A stretch of 64,000 nucleotides of DNA from Aquimarina aquimarini (GTDB lineage Bacteria > Bacteroidota > Bacteroidia > Flavobacteriales > Flavobacteriaceae), in assembly GCF_900299535.1 (NCBI RefSeq), contig NZ_OMKE01000058.1, forward strand, positions 62,001-126,000. Reading direction: 5' to 3'. Positions 8,110 through 16,412 of the stretch are shown here, piece after piece. The first letter of the stretch is position 1; each line of letters starts with the position of its first letter. The position numbers were made by a program, and so were the translations under genes. Below the pieces are notes generated by a model, which saw nothing but the letters and a program-made list of their open reading frames with translations, ran no database searches and had not been told where the DNA came from.

Positions 8110-11100
8110 ATGAAAAGATTAAACGAGACTTTTGAAGTCAGGTGTTTTCAAAAGAAGTATTTGAAGACATTCTTACTTTTAATTTTGTTATGTGCATGGA
8201 GCATTGGCTCTGCACAAGTAAACACAGGAGGAACTGCAACGACAGCAAACCACCAAAAACAGATAATTGGTTATATTACCAATTGGGATGCTTGGAAAAC
8301 GAGTACAGCAGGTGTTCCAGGCCCAGGTGCATTAACGCACCTTAATATTGATTATTCTAAGTATACCATTCTTAATTATTCATTTTTTGGCGTAGCCAGA
8401 GATGGATCATTACATAGTGGAGATCATAGAAATAAAAAGATTTACCAAGATGGCGTTTCTCAAGAACCTGCTGATATATTCTTTACTGATATTTACAGTA
8501 GTTGGGATATGCATATTCTTTTTGGAGAGATTGATCCACTTCAATATATCAATGAGGATGCAAAAAGAAGAGCAGAAGCTCAAGGTTTTCAAGTTGCTGT
8601 TGGCGGTAGTACGTGGACACACCCAGCATGGGGGTTAAGTGGATCACTTCCTTTACCACTGCATAAAGAAACTGGAGCACCAGGGCTTATTGAGTTAGCG
8701 CATCAAAAAGGAGTTAAGGTAATGGCTTCTATTGGAGGATGGAGTATGTGTAAACATTTTCCTGAAATGGCTGCAGATCCTGTAAAAAGAGCAAAGTTTG
8801 TAGAAGATTGTAAAAAATTGATCGCTACTGGATTTGATGGAATTGATCTAGATTGGGAATACCCAGGACCTTTTGAAGGAATGAATTTTCTTGGAACTCA
8901 GGCAGATTTTGCAAATTTCGAAACATTATTGCAAGAAATACGTACAGCTATTGGGCCAGATAAGTTGATCACATCGGCTATGTCTGCAGATCCAAGAAAA
9001 TTAGAAGGATTTAACTGGGCAAATGTTGTAAAGAATATGGATTACTTTAATATGATGACCTATGACTTCAATGGAGGATGGTCTAATATTGCAGGACATA
9101 ATGCACCAGTATACCCATATACAGGAGCAGAAGTACCTTTCTTTAACTGGCAATCTACATTACAAAAGCTAAACGAGTTAGGAGTACCTTCAAATAAAAT
9201 ATGTTTTGGAGCTCCATTTTATGGTAGAGGAGTAATTACTACGGGTAATGCCGATCTAAATGTTGCTACAGTAAAAAGGTCAGAAAATGTACAGCCAGAT
9301 GGACCAATAGAAACAGCAGCTGATTATACAAACTGGCCAAAAGAAGTATATGATGGTACGCCTAATTACTTTTTTATAAAACAAAAAGCATTATCTGGTA
9401 CTGGTGGATGGACTAGAAAATGGGATGATGAAGCAAAGGTTCCTTATTTAGTAAACGGAAAATACTTCTTAAGCTATGATGATGAAGAATCTATTGGTAT
9501 CAAAGCCCAGTTTATAAAAGATAATAATCTTGCAGGTACTATTGTATGGACTGTATATGGAGATTTAGAAATAAGTGGTTCTGCTACTTCATTTGGACCT
9601 AAATTAAAAAGGTGGTCTAATGTAAAATCTCCTTTAGTAAACAAAATGAATGAAGTATTTGCAAATGGAGTAGTAGTAAATCCTGCTCCTACAGTAAATA
9701 TTACATCTCCTGCAAATAATGCTAATTTTGCTCCTGGTGCAACCATTGCGATCACAGCAAATGCATCAGATTCAAATGGTACCGTAACCAAAGTAGAATT
9801 TTTTAACGGAGCAACAAAATTAGGAGAAGATACAACTGCTCCTTATGAGTACTCATGGGTAAATGTTGTAGCGGGTAACTATTCTATTACAGCAAAAGCA
9901 ACAGATAATGAAGGTGCTACAAAAACATCTTCAGCAGTTGCTATTTCTGTAGGTAGTACACCAAATGAACCACCTACAGTAAGTATAACATCTCCTACAA
10001 ATAATGATTCTTTTACAGCAGGAACATCTATAGCTATAGCTGCAACAGCAGCAGATAGTGATGGTACTGTTTCTAAAGTAGAATTTTTTAATGGAACAAC
10101 AAAACTAGGAGAAGATACTACTAGTCCTTATTCTTATAGTATAGCTAGCGCGGTGGTAGGTACTTATACCTTAACAGCTGTGGCAACAGATGATAAAGCA
10201 GCGACTACGACTTCTGCTGTGGTAACAGTGAATGTTACTACTGATGGTGGTGGAGGTAGTTGTAGTGCTTTTCCAACATGGTCTGCTTCAGAAATATATA
10301 CTGGAGGTATGGATGTAAAATATAACAATGTACACTACCAAGCTAGATGGTGGACACAAGGACAGAATCCTGAAAACAGCTCTGTTTGGAAAAAGATAGG
10401 ACCTTGTGGAGGAGGTGGATCTAATAATGTAGCTCCAACAGTGAGCATTACATCTCCTGCTAATAATGCATCTTTTGTAGAAGGAACTTCTATTTCTGTT
10501 ACTGCAGATGCTTCTGATTCTGATGGTACTGTTGCTAAAGTAGAATTTTATAATGGTGCTACTCTGTTAGGAGAAGATACTACTAGTCCTTATTCTTATA
10601 CAATTGCAAATGCAATAGTTGGAAATTATACACTTACTGCAAAGGCTACAGATAATCAAGGTGCTAATACAACCTCTTCAGCAGTGTCAGTTTCAGTTAC
10701 ACCAACTGGTGGTGGAGGTGGAAATTGTGATGGTGTAGCACAATATGTAGCAGGTACTTCTTATGGACAAAATGATGAGGTACAAAATGATGGAGCAAAA
10801 TATTCTTGTGATGTTCCAGGATGGTGCTCATCTGCAGCAGCTTGGGCGTATGCGCCTGGTACTGGGGCTCACTGGCAAAATGCATGGACAAAAACTGGTG
10901 ACTGTACTGGTGGCGGAGGATCAGGGACTTCTCCTGTGGTAAATATTACCTCTCCTCTTAACGGCGCTACATATCCTGTAGGTAGTTCTGTAATTGTTTC
11001 AGCAGATGCAACAGATGATGGTAGTGTAACTAAGGTTGAGTTCTTTAATGGAGCTACTAAATTAGGAGAAGATACTACAAGTCCATATTCTTATACAATA

Positions 11101-12507
11101 GCAAATGCGCAAACAGGAAGCTATTCTTTGACAGCAGTAGCTACTGATAATGAGAATAATCAAACAACATCTGATGCGATTACTATTAGAAGTCAAGCTC
11201 CAGGAGGAGGAAATAATAACCTTCCTGGTAAGATTCTTGTAGGATACTGGCATAATTTTGATAATTCATCAACTACTCCAAGATTGAGTGAAGTGTCTAG
11301 AGAGTGGGATGTAGTTTGTGTTGCTTTTGCAGAACCAGTAAGAGGTAGTGCTTCTGATATGCAATTTAGCCCATATAGCATCTATGCAGGAAATACTCAA
11401 GCATTTATAAATGATGTAGCTACTTTACAGAGTAGAGGACAGAAAGTATTGATTTCTATAGGAGGAGCAAATGCTAGAGTTGAGCTTACTAATGCAGCAG
11501 AGAAAAACGAGTTTATTAGTTCTATGACTAATATCATTAATACTTATGGGTTTGATGGACTGGATATTGATTTAGAAGGAAGTTCTCTTTCTTTAAACCC
11601 AGGTGATACTGATTTTAGAAGTCCAACGACCCCAAAGATCATCAATCTTATAGATGCTACAAAAGCGATCAGATCTAGTATAGGAGCAAACCGTTTCATT
11701 TTGAGTATGGCTCCAGAGACAGCTTATGTACAAGGTGCTTATGGAAATTACTCTGGGATATTCGGAGCATATTTACCTGTTGTGCATGCATTGCGTAATG
11801 AGATGAATTATATACATGTACAGCACTATAATACTGGATCTATGTTTGGTAGAGACGGACAGGTATATCAACCAGCAACGGCTGATTTTCATGTAGCAAT
11901 GGCAGAAATGTTGATTACAGGATTCCCTATTGCTCAAACAGGACTTACATTCCCAGGGCTTAGAGCTGATCAAGTAGCAATTGGTTTACCATCTACTACA
12001 CAGGCAGCAGGAAGTGGTTATACTTCTGAAGCAGTAGTGCAACAAGCATTAGATTATTTGATCAAAGGGGTGTCTTATCCTGGTAGATCATACACTACTA
12101 GTGCAACATATCCTACTTTTAGAGGATTGATGACATGGTCAATCAATTGGGATTTAGTAAATAATTCTGCATTCTCTACAAGTCATAGTGCTTACTTAAA
12201 AGGAGTTGCTAGTAGAAATGCTACAGCTAGTCAGAATGTAGGTAAAGTATTCCCTAACCCTCTGTCTGGTAATGTAATTAATGTAGCATTAGATAATAGT
12301 GCTATTTCTAAGTCTGGAGGAGCTAATTATTTCAGATTCCAAGTATTTAATACTAGTGGAATAGAAGTTTTTAATTTCCAAAATGATAACCTAAGATCAG
12401 GGCAAGAGACTATGAGTTTTGATATAGGTGATTTAGAAGCAGGAATGTATTTTTATACAATTTCAGTAGCTAAAAATAAAACGACTGGTAAAATAATTAG
12501 AAAATAA
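8110..12507 (+). CDS. Bifunctional chitinase with two GH18 domains (ChiA-like), T9SS-exported
   Basis: Secreted 1465-residue enzyme with two catalytic domains. An N-terminal signal segment (about 17-35) is followed by GH18-1 (50-515; DGIDLDWE, catalytic E250), Ig-like domains (527-614 and 622-710), a CBM5/12 module (718-767), an Ig-like domain (775-864), the Cys/Trp-rich chitin-binding module (873-932), an Ig-like domain (941-1028), GH18-2 (1040-1380; DGLDIDLE, catalytic E1156) and a T9SS sorting domain (about 1391-1465). The layout matches ChiA of Flavobacterium johnsoniae, where one GH18 domain acts as an exo/processive and the other as an endo enzyme; that division of labour is assumed here. 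The two GH18 domains are different types, not duplicates. The Ig modules are very similar even at DNA level. Confidence 0.94.
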   Translation: MKRLNETFEVRCFQKKYLKTFLLLILLCAWSIGSAQVNTGGTATTANHQKQIIGYITNWDAWKTSTAGVPGPGALTHLNIDYSKYTILNYSFFGVARDGSLHSGDHRNKKIYQDGVSQEPADIFFTDIYSSWDMHILFGEIDPLQYINEDAKRRAEAQGFQVAVGGSTWTHPAWGLSGSLPLPLHKETGAPGLIELAHQKGVKVMASIGGWSMCKHFPEMAADPVKRAKFVEDCKKLIATGFDGIDLDWEYPGPFEGMNFLGTQADFANFETLLQEIRTAIGPDKLITSAMSADPRKLEGFNWANVVKNMDYFNMMTYDFNGGWSNIAGHNAPVYPYTGAEVPFFNWQSTLQKLNELGVPSNKICFGAPFYGRGVITTGNADLNVATVKRSENVQPDGPIETAADYTNWPKEVYDGTPNYFFIKQKALSGTGGWTRKWDDEAKVPYLVNGKYFLSYDDEESIGIKAQFIKDNNLAGTIVWTVYGDLEISGSATSFGPKLKRWSNVKSPLVNKMNEVFANGVVVNPAPTVNITSPANNANFAPGATIAITANASDSNGTVTKVEFFNGATKLGEDTTAPYEYSWVNVVAGNYSITAKATDNEGATKTSSAVAISVGSTPNEPPTVSITSPTNNDSFTAGTSIAIAATAADSDGTVSKVEFFNGTTKLGEDTTSPYSYSIASAVVGTYTLTAVATDDKAATTTSAVVTVNVTTDGGGGSCSAFPTWSASEIYTGGMDVKYNNVHYQARWWTQGQNPENSSVWKKIGPCGGGGSNNVAPTVSITSPANNASFVEGTSISVTADASDSDGTVAKVEFYNGATLLGEDTTSPYSYTIANAIVGNYTLTAKATDNQGANTTSSAVSVSVTPTGGGGGNCDGVAQYVAGTSYGQNDEVQNDGAKYSCDVPGWCSSAAAWAYAPGTGAHWQNAWTKTGDCTGGGGSGTSPVVNITSPLNGATYPVGSSVIVSADATDDGSVTKVEFFNGATKLGEDTTSPYSYTIANAQTGSYSLTAVATDNENNQTTSDAITIRSQAPGGGNNNLPGKILVGYWHNFDNSSTTPRLSEVSREWDVVCVAFAEPVRGSASDMQFSPYSIYAGNTQAFINDVATLQSRGQKVLISIGGANARVELTNAAEKNEFISSMTNIINTYGFDGLDIDLEGSSLSLNPGDTDFRSPTTPKIINLIDATKAIRSSIGANRFILSMAPETAYVQGAYGNYSGIFGAYLPVVHALRNEMNYIHVQHYNTGSMFGRDGQVYQPATADFHVAMAEMLITGFPIAQTGLTFPGLRADQVAIGLPSTTQAAGSGYTSEAVVQQALDYLIKGVSYPGRSYTTSATYPTFRGLMTWSINWDLVNNSAFSTSHSAYLKGVASRNATASQNVGKVFPNPLSGNVINVALDNSAISKSGGANYFRFQVFNTSGIEVFNFQNDNLRSGQETMSFDIGDLEAGMYFYTISVAKNKTTGKIIRK

Positions 12508-12540
12508 TAGACTTTAAATTTTAAGACTATAATTGATTGA

Positions 12541-12573
12541 ATAGGGTTCGGATATTCCGAGCCCTATTTTTTT
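12541..12573 (+). terminator. Terminator of the bifunctional chitinase gene
   Basis: The stem ATAGGGTTCGGA (12541-12552) with TCCGAGCCCTAT (12556-12567) is followed by a run of seven T. Confidence 0.9.
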
Positions 12574-12652
12574 AATAATAAGTCGATTGCTATATATTAT
12601 AATTTATATATATTACAGATATGTTATGTATAATTATAAATATTATGAAAAA

Positions 12653-13027
12653 ATGAAATTCTTTGTTTTACTGTTTTTTTTGACTTTTAATATCACACTT
12701 GCCCAAAGTTCAAAAACTAAAAATATTCCTTCTGATGGAGAATATAAGTATGATATTGCGTTTGCAGAGTGGGGAGGGAAATCAATGGGTGAAAAAGTGA
12801 TTGTGATAATTAAAGAAGGAGTTGTAAGAGTGCTTTATGATGGTGATGGAGAAATGATATTGAAAAAAAAGGGCGAAATCATAGATGAAGGAAAAATTTT
12901 AAGACATAAATCAGGAGTTTGGATAATAGGAACCAACAAAAAGGATATTAATATTGAAGAGGTAGGAGGATGTTCTGATGGGCCAAGAGTTATTGACTTT
13001 GAAAAAAAGAAGTTCTGGATGTGCTAA
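12653..13027 (+). CDS. Small secreted protein of unknown function
   Basis: The 124-residue product starts with a clear signal peptide (MKFFVLLFFLTFNITLAQ). I chose this Met over one 22 codons upstream, because the upstream extension is a low-complexity Tyr/Ile stretch with no bacterial feature. The mature part is rich in Gly, Lys and short beta-strand patterns, with Cys residues near the C-terminus (GGCSDGP and a terminal FWMC). I do not recognise the family. It follows the chitinase terminator and probably has its own promoter. Confidence 0.6.
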   Translation: MKFFVLLFFLTFNITLAQSSKTKNIPSDGEYKYDIAFAEWGGKSMGEKVIVIIKEGVVRVLYDGDGEMILKKKGEIIDEGKILRHKSGVWIIGTNKKDINIEEVGGCSDGPRVIDFEKKKFWMC

Positions 13028-13484
13028 TTAATAAATGAGATACCAACAATGATACTTATTGTTTCTAAATTAGATATTTGAACGTTTGTAATAAGTAGTA
13101 TATATGACATGAAGGAGTTGAGATAAAACATTTAAACAAACCCATTATGAAGGGATTTTAATAATTCAACTCCTATCAATGCCTCAACATTTCTATTTAG
13201 TCGATTACATAGGACTATTCTTACATATTTCATTTATATTTTTATTTTCCATAAAATTTACTTAATTATTTTATGTATTGTTTTGCTTACAAAGAGATAT
13301 GAATTGTAGTTTAGATATTGTTTAGAGAATAGATGTTTTAAGATGAAATGTAGTGATAAAGAAACCAATCACACTATGATTTTTTGTAGGTTTTTAAAAT
13401 TGAGTATTGTGCCTTTTCGTTAGCAATGATTATAATTTTTTATAATTTGATTTCTTTGGCAAAAGAATGTAGCTATTATTAGTA
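13028..13484. other. Intergenic region without a recognisable gene
   Basis: This AT-rich stretch of about 460 bp has stop codons in all frames. The longest open piece I noted starts at ATGCCTCAACATTTC and has 27 codons, which is too short to support. A weak hairpin forms from GGAGTTGA and TCAACTCC (about 13114-13170), with a small CCCATTATGAAGGG loop inside. Nothing else stands out. Confidence 0.4.
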
Positions 13485-13518
13485 TAAAAAAGCCTGATCA
13501 AATTGATCAGGCTTTTTT
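13485..13518 (-). terminator. Terminator of the OmpA-like gene
   Basis: A strong symmetrical hairpin (AAAAAAGCCTGATCAA with TTGATCAGGCTTTTTT) lies 20 bp downstream of the reverse-strand OmpA-like gene. Confidence 0.9.
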
Positions 13519-13537
13519 ATACTATAGATATGATTTT

Positions 13538-14359
13538 TTATTCTTTGGAACCGTTTTTCATATTTTCTTTTATAAGCCCGTAGAATTCATCAAATTTTGG
13601 ATCGATAATAATTCTAGTAGCAGTTTCTATACTTTGAGAACCATATTCACTTTTTCCTAGAACTTCCATTCTTTTTGGATCTACTTTATGATCAATTTGA
13701 AGTGCTCTCACTACTGCAGAAGCTTGTTTTGAACTAAGGTCCCAATTGTCTTTGATACTTTTGTCCTTAAAACTTATAGCATTACTATTTCCTTCTACTA
13801 TGATTTTAAGATCAGGTTTTGAGTTTAAAGCCGAAGCAATTTTTCCTAAAACACCTTTTGCCTTAGCATCAATAACAGCACTATCATCATTACCAAATAA
13901 AGTGGCATTGGCTAACGTGATTAATACAGCTCCATTTTTTAAAGCAATATTAGCTTCACCACCAAGAGCATTTTTAAAAACAGTTAATGTTGCCAGCTTG
14001 ATAGAATCGCTTTTTCCAATAGCATCATTCACGACTTTTATTTGCTTGTCTTTTTCCTGAAGACTCTTTAGAGAGGTTTCTAGGTTTTTGGCTTTTTGAT
14101 TTGATAACTGGGTAAAACTACTCATGTTATTTAAAAGAGAAGCATTTGTCTCTTTAAGGTCTTTCACTTGAGCTTCCATAGTTTTTACTTCTGTCAAAGT
14201 AGCTTTCTCTTTTTTACGAGAATCATTTAATGATGACTTAGTAGTATTTAGCTCTTTTCGTAATTTATCTATTTCTTCTAGAAGATCCTTTTTTTTCTGT
14301 GCATGAATAGATAGAGTAGACATAAACAATACACAAACAAGTAAAATTATTTTTTTCAT
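13538..14359 (-). CDS. OmpA-family protein with N-terminal coiled coil
   Basis: This 273-residue envelope protein has a signal peptide (1-20 or so, ending IHAQ). A long coiled coil (about 24-120) is rich in Lys, Glu and Leu heptads. An OmpA/MotB-like peptidoglycan-binding domain follows (about 140-245), with the usual patterns LKIIVEGNSNA, SSKQASAVVRAL and RMEVLGKSEYG. Proteins of this build sit in the periplasm and tether the envelope to peptidoglycan. The family's frequent NxxLSxxRA motif appears here as WDLSSKQAS, so the second basic residue (usually Arg) is Gln. The gene is followed by its own terminator, and a lipoprotein gene lies 69 bp upstream on the same strand. Confidence 0.8.
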   Translation of the reverse strand: MKKIILLVCVLFMSTLSIHAQKKKDLLEEIDKLRKELNTTKSSLNDSRKKEKATLTEVKTMEAQVKDLKETNASLLNNMSSFTQLSNQKAKNLETSLKSLQEKDKQIKVVNDAIGKSDSIKLATLTVFKNALGGEANIALKNGAVLITLANATLFGNDDSAVIDAKAKGVLGKIASALNSKPDLKIIVEGNSNAISFKDKSIKDNWDLSSKQASAVVRALQIDHKVDPKRMEVLGKSEYGSQSIETATRIIIDPKFDEFYGLIKENMKNGSKE

Positions 14360-14428
14360 TGATTTTTAATATGATTTGTTGCAATTGCTAAAGTAAAACA
14401 TTTTTATAAATAACATAGTAACCAGATG

Positions 14429-14863
14429 TTACGACTTTTGTAATAATTGTTTTGCGTTTTCTATACTTGAATTAATTTGTTCTTTGAGTTTCGTAACTTT
14501 TACTTCTTCTTCTTTAAGTAGTTTCATTTGAGAAGATAGTTTTTCTGGGTCTGTTTTAGAACTTTCTTCCTCATGAGGAAATTGATCACTAAAATCACTC
14601 ATCCATGTCATCATAAAGTCATACGCATCTTTTACATCTTTTTGAGCTTTGGCATACGATTGCCCTTGGGCAGTAGTATCTATTTTTGATTCTAAATCTT
14701 TAATCAAGCTACTCATTTCTCCCATTTTTGGCATTACTTCGTCATGTACATCAATTACTTTTTGCATGAGTACATCAAACTCTTGTTCTTCTTTTGATAA
14801 CTGGTTGCATGATACACATATAAGAAGTGCTAATAAAGCTGAGTATAAGAAAGATAATTTCAT
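14429..14863 (-). CDS. Predicted lipoprotein, helical (viral A-type inclusion protein-like)
   Basis: The 144-residue product begins with a lipoprotein signal (MKLSFLYSALLALLICVSC, acylated Cys at 19). I took this Met because it puts the lipobox at the usual distance; a start 23 codons upstream would give an odd polar leader. The rest is mostly alpha-helical and charged, with several short coiled-coil stretches (VMPKMGEMSSLIKDLES and LKEEEVKVTKLKEQINSS). It resembles small flavobacterial lipoproteins sometimes annotated as viral A-type inclusion proteins, a name without functional meaning. It lies just upstream of the OmpA-like gene and may be co-transcribed. Confidence 0.7.
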   Translation of the reverse strand: MKLSFLYSALLALLICVSCNQLSKEEQEFDVLMQKVIDVHDEVMPKMGEMSSLIKDLESKIDTTAQGQSYAKAQKDVKDAYDFMMTWMSDFSDQFPHEEESSKTDPEKLSSQMKLLKEEEVKVTKLKEQINSSIENAKQLLQKS

Positions 14864-14965
14864 AATTATGATTTTTTTAAATGTTATTAATGTTTTTTGT
14901 TTGTAATTGTTTTGAATAATAAAATGGATCATTCTATTTCTGTAGAAAAAAACGAACCAAAGATA

Positions 14966-15103
14966 TTATTTTTCCTTTTTTTGAGGAAGTTTAGCTTCTT
15001 TGTATTGTTGTTCTATTCTATTCATTATACGCAGTTGTATAATAATATGGAATAAACTAAATAAGATGGCTAAAATCAATATGTATAGTATTATGTCAAT
15101 CAA
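14966..15103 (-). CDS. Small single-helix membrane protein overlapping the PepSY gene
   Basis: This 45-codon ORF begins with TTG at 15103, inside the last codons of the PepSY gene, and ends with TAA at 14966. The product has one hydrophobic helix (IILYILILAILFSLFHIII, about residues 4-22) followed by a polar, basic tail ending in QKKEK, which fits an inner-membrane protein with a cytoplasmic tail. The 8-bp overlap with the PepSY stop suggests translational coupling. It could work with the PepSY protein in metal uptake. No ATG start gives the helix, so the TTG start is the weak point. Confidence 0.5.
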   Translation of the reverse strand: MIDIILYILILAILFSLFHIIIQLRIMNRIEQQYKEAKLPQKKEK

Positions 15104-16343
15104 GGTGTACGTTTTTTTTATTTCTTAAATATTCTATACTTACTATAAAAAGAAGACTGATACCAAATAAGGGGAATAGAATTGCAAGAATTCCTATAAT
15201 ACATATGATACCATATCCTATCTTAAAAGTTGAAGGTACTTTAGGAATTCCCCATGATCCTTTTCGTTTTCTTTGAATATATGATATGAGTGCAGATATA
15301 CTCATAACAGTTAAGGCTATGGCAGTAAAAAGCATTAACCACCAATTCCATAGACCAAACTCTCCTTGATGAAAAGCCATCACCCACATACGCCCTCGCA
15401 TTAATATACCTACATCATCCCATTGGTTTGCTAAAATTTGTTTACCAGAGTATTGATCAAAATGAATCTTTTTTTGGGTATTCAAATCAGCAGGGTTACT
15501 ATTAGAGATACTATAGACTCCTTTGGGGCCTTTAGGGAATTGAATAGTTACTGTACCTGGCAGATCAAGTGATATTGCTTGATCAGCAATTTGATCAAGA
15601 GTCACCATTTTTCCTGTTGTTTGAGATTGTATATGGTGAGCATTCCAGCTAGAAGGATATCCAGTATTAGTTATTTTTTGAACTTCCTTGAAGTTTTTAC
15701 CAAACACATCAGTCCAAGGAAAACCCCCTGCTAGAATAAGGATTAATAAACCAGAAGTCCAAAATCCTGTTATTGCATGAATATCTCTAAAAAATATTCT
15801 TCTACCTTGATTTATTCGTGGTATAAAATACCCTTTTATCTTCCAATCTCGCACAGGCCACCATACGTATAGACCTGTAATGATCAAAACCACCATCCAA
15901 CTTGCAATAAGTTCTATGATTTTGGTTCCAAATTTACCAGTCAATAGTTCTCCATGTAATTTTCTAATCAGGTACATATCTGTTTGGTTACTAATGATCT
16001 CTCCCGAGATTTTACCTGAATATGGATTTATGTATAAACTACGTTTCCCACTAAATCGGCCTGATACAAATTCTGTTGCCTGATTTGTAGCGGTAGATAA
16101 GATCATAGCATTGGGTTTTTTGCTAGCATTCTTGTTTGCAATTTCCCATTGCTGTTGAAGAGAAATAGGTTTTTCCTGTATAGCAACTTCTTTTATATGT
16201 CGTTGTCTAGGAGCTTCATAATCAGTTTTAAATAAATATACAGCTCCAGTTATAGATAATACAGCTATAAACGGAAGTGATATCAATCCAGCTATAAAAT
16301 GCCATTTCCAAAGCCATTGATTTAGTTTTTTGTTTTTTTTCAT
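15096..16343 (-). CDS. PepSY-associated transmembrane protein (PiuB-like)
   Basis: This 415-residue inner-membrane protein belongs to the PepSY-TM family, seen next to siderophore or heme receptors and thought to reduce or handle iron after import. It has four to five membrane helices: about 15-38 (IAGLISLPFIAVLSITGAVY), about 145-165, about 190-210, and two near the C-terminus (about 340-360 and 380-400). A large periplasmic region lies between, with PepSY-like sequence (ATEFVSGRFSGKRSLYINPYSGKI). It directly follows the TonB receptor gene on the same strand, so ferric-complex uptake is the likely job of the pair. A short ORF overlaps its 3' end. Confidence 0.88.
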   Translation of the reverse strand: MKKNKKLNQWLWKWHFIAGLISLPFIAVLSITGAVYLFKTDYEAPRQRHIKEVAIQEKPISLQQQWEIANKNASKKPNAMILSTATNQATEFVSGRFSGKRSLYINPYSGKISGEIISNQTDMYLIRKLHGELLTGKFGTKIIELIASWMVVLIITGLYVWWPVRDWKIKGYFIPRINQGRRIFFRDIHAITGFWTSGLLILILAGGFPWTDVFGKNFKEVQKITNTGYPSSWNAHHIQSQTTGKMVTLDQIADQAISLDLPGTVTIQFPKGPKGVYSISNSNPADLNTQKKIHFDQYSGKQILANQWDDVGILMRGRMWVMAFHQGEFGLWNWWLMLFTAIALTVMSISALISYIQRKRKGSWGIPKVPSTFKIGYGIICIIGILAILFPLFGISLLFIVSIEYLRNKKNVHLD

Positions 16344-16361
16344 TTTTTTAAGTAAAAATAA

Positions 16362-16405
16362 CCCCTACAGGCATATTGTATCAGGCCAAAATAGTCCTGT
16401 AGGGG
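16362..16405 (-). terminator. Intercistronic hairpin between the TonB receptor and PepSY genes
   Basis: A perfect 10-bp GC-rich stem (CCCCTACAGG with CCTGTAGGGG) lies 7 bp after the receptor stop. On the reverse strand it is followed by TTATTTTTA, a weak U-tract. It may be a partial terminator or an mRNA stabiliser that lowers expression of the PepSY gene relative to the receptor. Confidence 0.6.
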
Positions 16406-16412
16406 CTGGTTA

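Noticed and set aside
9474..9791. Antisense frames within the Ig-like modules of the chitinases (also 3146-3433, 5702-5944 and 61454-61660)
   Set aside because: They recur in the same position in every Ig or CBM module, so they are products of the coding sequence on the other strand.
13161..13270. A 27-codon frame (start ATGCCTCAACATTTC) in the gap after the small secreted protein gene
   Set aside because: It is short and hydrophobic, in AT-rich DNA, with no ribosome-binding site and no supporting context.
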